The notes under the pieces: model-generated
Database searches by the model: none
The model's input: the letters and a program-made list of their open reading frames with translations, nothing else
What the model was told of the DNA's origin: nothing
Shown: piece after piece, positions 61,013 through 64,000 of the stretch
How the letters are laid out: every line of letters begins with the position of its first letter
Numbering within the stretch: the first letter of the stretch is position 1
Assembly: GCA_029718625.1 (NCBI GenBank)
Contig: CM056380.1
Span: forward strand, 112,412,302-112,476,301
Direction: 5' to 3'
Length of the DNA: 64,000 bases
Origin: Synaphobranchus kaupii
Lineage: Eukaryota > Chordata > Actinopteri > Anguilliformes > Synaphobranchidae
Made by a program: the position numbers and the translations under genes

Positions 61013-63513
61013 AGGCCTACACAGTTTACATCCACTGTGGGTTTTCCAAAGGTAGGCCCTACACAGTTTACATCCACTGTGGGTTTTCCAAAGGTAGGCC
61101 CTACACAGTTTACATCCACTGTGGGTTTTCCAAAGGTAGGCCCTACACAGTTTACATCCACTGTGGGTTTTCCAAAGGTAGGCCCTACACAGTTTACATC
61201 CACTGTGGGTTTTCCAAAGGTAGGCCTACACAGTTTACATCCACTGTGGGTTTTCCAAAGGTATGCCCTACACAGTTTACATCCACTGTGGGTTTTCCAA
61301 AGGTAGGCCCTACACAGTTTACATCCACTGTGGGTTTTCCAAAGGTAGGCCCTACACAGTTTACATCCACTGTGGGTTTTCCAAAGGTAGGCCCTACACA
61401 GTTTACATCCACTGTGGGTTTTCCAAAGGTAGGCCCTACACAGTTTACATCCACTGTGGGTTTTCCAAAGGTAGGCCCTACACAGTTTACATCCACTGTG
61501 GGTTTTCCAAAGGTAGGCCCTACACAGTTTACATCCACTGTGGGTTTTCCAAAGGTAGGCCCTACACAGTTTACATCCACTGTGGGTTTTCCAAAGGTAG
61601 GCCCTACACAGTTTACATCCACTGTGGGTTTTCCAAAGGTAGGCCCTACACAGTTTACATCCACTGTGGGTTTTCCAAAGGTAGGCCCTACACAGTTTAC
61701 ATCCACTGTGGGTTTTCCAAAGGTAGGCCCTACACAGTTTACATCCACTGTGGGTTTTCCAAAGGTAGGCCCTACACAGTTTACATCCACTGTGGGTTTT
61801 CCAAAGGTAGGCCTACACCTTTACATCCACTGTGGGTTTTCCAAAGATAGGCCCTACACAGTTTACATCCACTGTGGGTTTTCCAAAGGTAGGCCCTACA
61901 CAGTTTACATCCACTGTGGGTTTTCCAAAGGTAGGCCCTACACAGTTTACATCCACTGTGGGTTTTCCAAAGGTAGGCCTACACCTTTACATCCACTGTG
62001 GGTTTTCCAAAGGTAGGCCCTACACAGTTTACATCCACTGTGGGTTTTCCAAAGGTAGGCCTACACCTTTACATCCACTGTGGGTTTTCCAAAGGTAGGC
62101 CTACACCTTTACATCCACTGTGGGTTTTCCAAAGGTAGGCCCTACACAGTTTACATCCACTGTGGGTTTTCCAAAGGTAGGCCCTACACAGTTTACATCC
62201 ACTGTGGGTTTTCCAAAGGTAGGCCCTACACAGTTTACATCCACTGTGGGTTTTCCAAAGGTAGGACCTACACAGTTTACATCCACTGTGGGTTTTCCAA
62301 AGGTAGGCCTACACAGTTTACATCCACTGTGGGTTTTCCAAAGGTAGGCCCTACACAGTTTACATCCACTGTGGGTTTTCCAAAGGTAGGCCTACACAGT
62401 TTACATCCACTGTGGGTTTTCCAAAGGTAGGCCTACAGCTTTACATCCACTGTGGGTTTTCCAAAGGTAGGCCCTACACAGTTTACATCCACTGTGGGTT
62501 TTCCAAAGGTAGGCCCTACACAGTTTACATCCACTGTGGGTTTTCCAAAGGTAGGCCTACATAGTTTACATCCACTGTGGGTTTTCCAAAGGTAGGCCCT
62601 ACACAGTTTACATCCACTGTGGGTTTTCCAAAGGTAGGCCTACATAGTTTACATCCACTGTGGGTTTTCCAAAGGTAGGCCCTACACAGTTTACATCCAC
62701 TGTGGGTTTTACAAAGGTAGGCCCTACACAGTTTACATCCACTGTGGGTTTTCCAAAGGTAGGCCCTACACAGTTTACATCCACTGTGGGTTTTCCAAAG
62801 GTAGGCCCTACACAGTTTACATCCACTGTGGGTTTTCCAAAGGTAGGCCTACATAGTTTACATCCACTGTGGGTTTTCCAAAGGTAGGCCCTACACAGTT
62901 TACATCCACTGTGGGTTTTCCAAAGGTAGGCCCTACACAGTTTACATCCACTGTGGGTTTTCCAAAGGTAGGCCCTACACAGTTTACATCCACTGTGGGT
63001 TTTCCAAAGGTAGGCCCTACACAGTTTACATCCACTGTGGGTTTTCCAAAGGTAGGCCCTACACAGTTTACATCCACTGTGGGTTTTCCAAAGGTAGGCC
63101 TACATAGTTTACATCCACTGTGGGTTTTCCAAAGGTAGGCCCTACACAGTTTACATCCACTGTGGGTTTTCCAAAGGTAGGCCCTACACAGTTTACATCC
63201 ACTGTGGGTTTTCCAAAGGTAGGCCCTACACAGTTTACTTCCACTGTGGGTTTTCCAAAGGTAGGCCCTACACAGTTTACATCCACTGTGGGTTTTCCAA
63301 AGGTAGGCCCTACACAGTTTACATCCACTGTGGGTTTTCCAAAGGTAGGCCCTACACCTTTACATCCACTGTGGGTTTTCCAAAGGTAGGCCCTACACAG
63401 TTTACATCCACTGTGGGTTTTCCAAAGGTAGGCCCTACACAGTTTACATCCACTGTGGATTTTCCAAAGGTAGGCCCTACACAGTTTACATCCACTGTGG
63501 GTTTTCCAAAGGT
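61013..63513. repeat. higher-order block 2 of the 42-bp array
   Basis: Repeats block 1 with about four point differences (for example GGCAGG against GGTAGG at 59597/62056), a one-base indel, and one unit lost and one gained. After 63514 the pattern departs from the block. Confidence 0.8.
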
Positions 63514-63943
63514 AGGCCTACACAGTTTACATCCACTGTGGTTTTTCCAATGGTAGGCCCTACACAGTTTACATCCACTGTGGGTTTTCCAAAGGTAGGC
63601 CTACATAGTTTACATCCACTGTGGGTTTTCCAAAGGTAGGCCTACACAGTTTACATCCACTGTGGGTTTTCCAAAGGTAGGCCTACATAGTTTACATCCA
63701 CTGTGGGTTTTCCAAAGGTAGGCCTACATAGTTTACATCCACTGTGGGTTTTCCAAAGGTAGGCCCTACACAGTTTACATCCACTGTGGGTTTTCCAAAG
63801 GTAGGCCCTACACAGTTTACATCCACTGTGGGTTTTCCAAAGGTAGGCCCTACACAGTTTACATCCACTGTGGGCTTTCCAAAGGTAGGCCCTACACAGT
63901 TTACATCCACTGTGGGTTTTCCAAAGGTAGGCCTACATAGTTA

Positions 63944-64000
63944 TCATGAATGCATTTTTCTGTTTGAGACTGGAAACTGCACCAGAGGTCATACTCGCTT
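63944..64000. other. unique flank after the array
   Basis: Fifty-seven bases of single-copy sequence at the window edge show that the array ends inside the window. Confidence 0.7.

Larger units (their letters stand above)
57799..63943. repeat. 6.1-kb minisatellite of a 42-bp unit, about 147 copies
   Basis: The unit is TCCACTGTGGGTTTTCCAAA, then GGTAGGCCCTACACAG, then TTTACA. The main variants are a 41-bp form with GGCCT instead of GGCCCT, and CACCTTTACA, CATAGTTTACA and CAGCTTTACA replacements. Divergence is a few per cent at most. Diagnostic rare variants (GGTATGCC at 58761 and 61261; CAAAGATAGG at 59384 and 61843; TTTTACAAAGG at 60248 and 62707; GGTAGGACC at 59803 and about 62262; TGTGGATTTT at 60955 and 63456) recur 2459-2501 bp apart, which reveals a second level of organisation. 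The 42-bp period gives open 14-residue frames on both strands, broken wherever a 41-bp unit occurs. The first few units at 57799-57930 are the most divergent. Confidence 0.97.

Noticed and set aside
57799..63943. Many open frames (up to 264 codons) with 14-residue repeats on both strands
   Set aside because: They follow automatically from a 42-bp period without stops. 41-bp units break the frame many times, and there is no splice, start or composition evidence.
1..64000. rRNA, snRNA or known microRNA hairpins
   Set aside because: I looked for a few familiar motifs (for example let-7, miR-9, miR-124, 5S, U1 and U6) and saw none. Subtle novel hairpins cannot be excluded by eye.

Overview
This window looks like vertebrate nuclear DNA, almost certainly from a ray-finned (teleost) fish. 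It has no dense open reading frames, no operons and no bacterial signals. It does have V-SINE-type retroposons with the diagnostic GTCGCTCTGGATAAGAGCG core, fish hAT, Harbinger-like and Tc1-like miniature elements, L2-type LINE fragments, many (CA)n, (GA)n and (CGCA)n microsatellites, and exceptionally abundant minisatellites. The well-preserved V-SINE might point to an early-branching teleost, but I cannot name the species.

I could not identify any complete protein-coding gene. Only three short segments look like possible exons: a minus-strand terminal exon at 8223-8302 (strong polypyrimidine tract, AG, 25 clearly readable codons, stop), a minus-strand internal exon at 5763-6443 that contains a 51-bp minisatellite (acceptor and GTGAGT donor, 681 bp, phase-symmetric, one in-frame stop), and a plus-strand exon at 52671-52792 after a long CT tract. 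None could be assigned to a family. Most of the rest is intergenic or intronic, with patches that look like developmental regulatory DNA (about 19.4-19.9, 22.05-22.4, 24.0-24.3 and 48.36-48.6 kb) and CpG-rich blocks (15.25-15.88, 17.34-17.78, 27.6-27.88 and 54.59-55.04 kb).

Layout. 0-8 kb: mostly single-copy DNA with a Harbinger-like MITE (2.2 kb), a hAT MITE (4.8 kb) and the exon-like 51-bp array (5.8-6.4 kb). 8-10 kb: possible terminal exon, then a 20-bp minisatellite ending beside a second hAT MITE. 10-18 kb: a weak LTR-like stretch, an L2-type tail, (CA)n, (GA)n and two CpG-rich blocks. 18-19 kb: a hAT-like MITE whose right end seems to have seeded a 25-bp minisatellite. 19-26 kb: AT-rich single-copy DNA with candidate conserved elements, a degenerate V-SINE and a broken Tc1-like transposase copy. 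26-30 kb: a 30-bp and a 27-bp minisatellite around a CpG-rich patch. 30-47 kb: single-copy DNA with a diverged tandem duplication, a frameshifted LINE reverse transcriptase, a cluster of SINEs, a MITE with near-perfect inverted repeats, another tRNA-derived SINE, a trinucleotide hairpin and an L2 3' end. 47-57 kb: a compound CA array, a fold-back Tc1-type MITE, CT tracts with the possible plus-strand exon, and single-copy DNA. 57.8-63.94 kb: a 6.1-kb array of about 147 copies of a 42-bp unit, organised as two about 2.5-kb higher-order blocks.

The dominant theme is tandem-repeat birth and expansion. Six sizeable minisatellites (51, 20, 25, 30, 27 and 42 bp) occupy about 9.4 kb of the window. 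Four have periods divisible by three, which creates long but probably meaningless open frames. I found no convincing new biochemical system. The most interesting items are the two-level 42-bp array, the minisatellite that appears to arise from a transposon terminus, and the minisatellite enclosed by splice-like sites.
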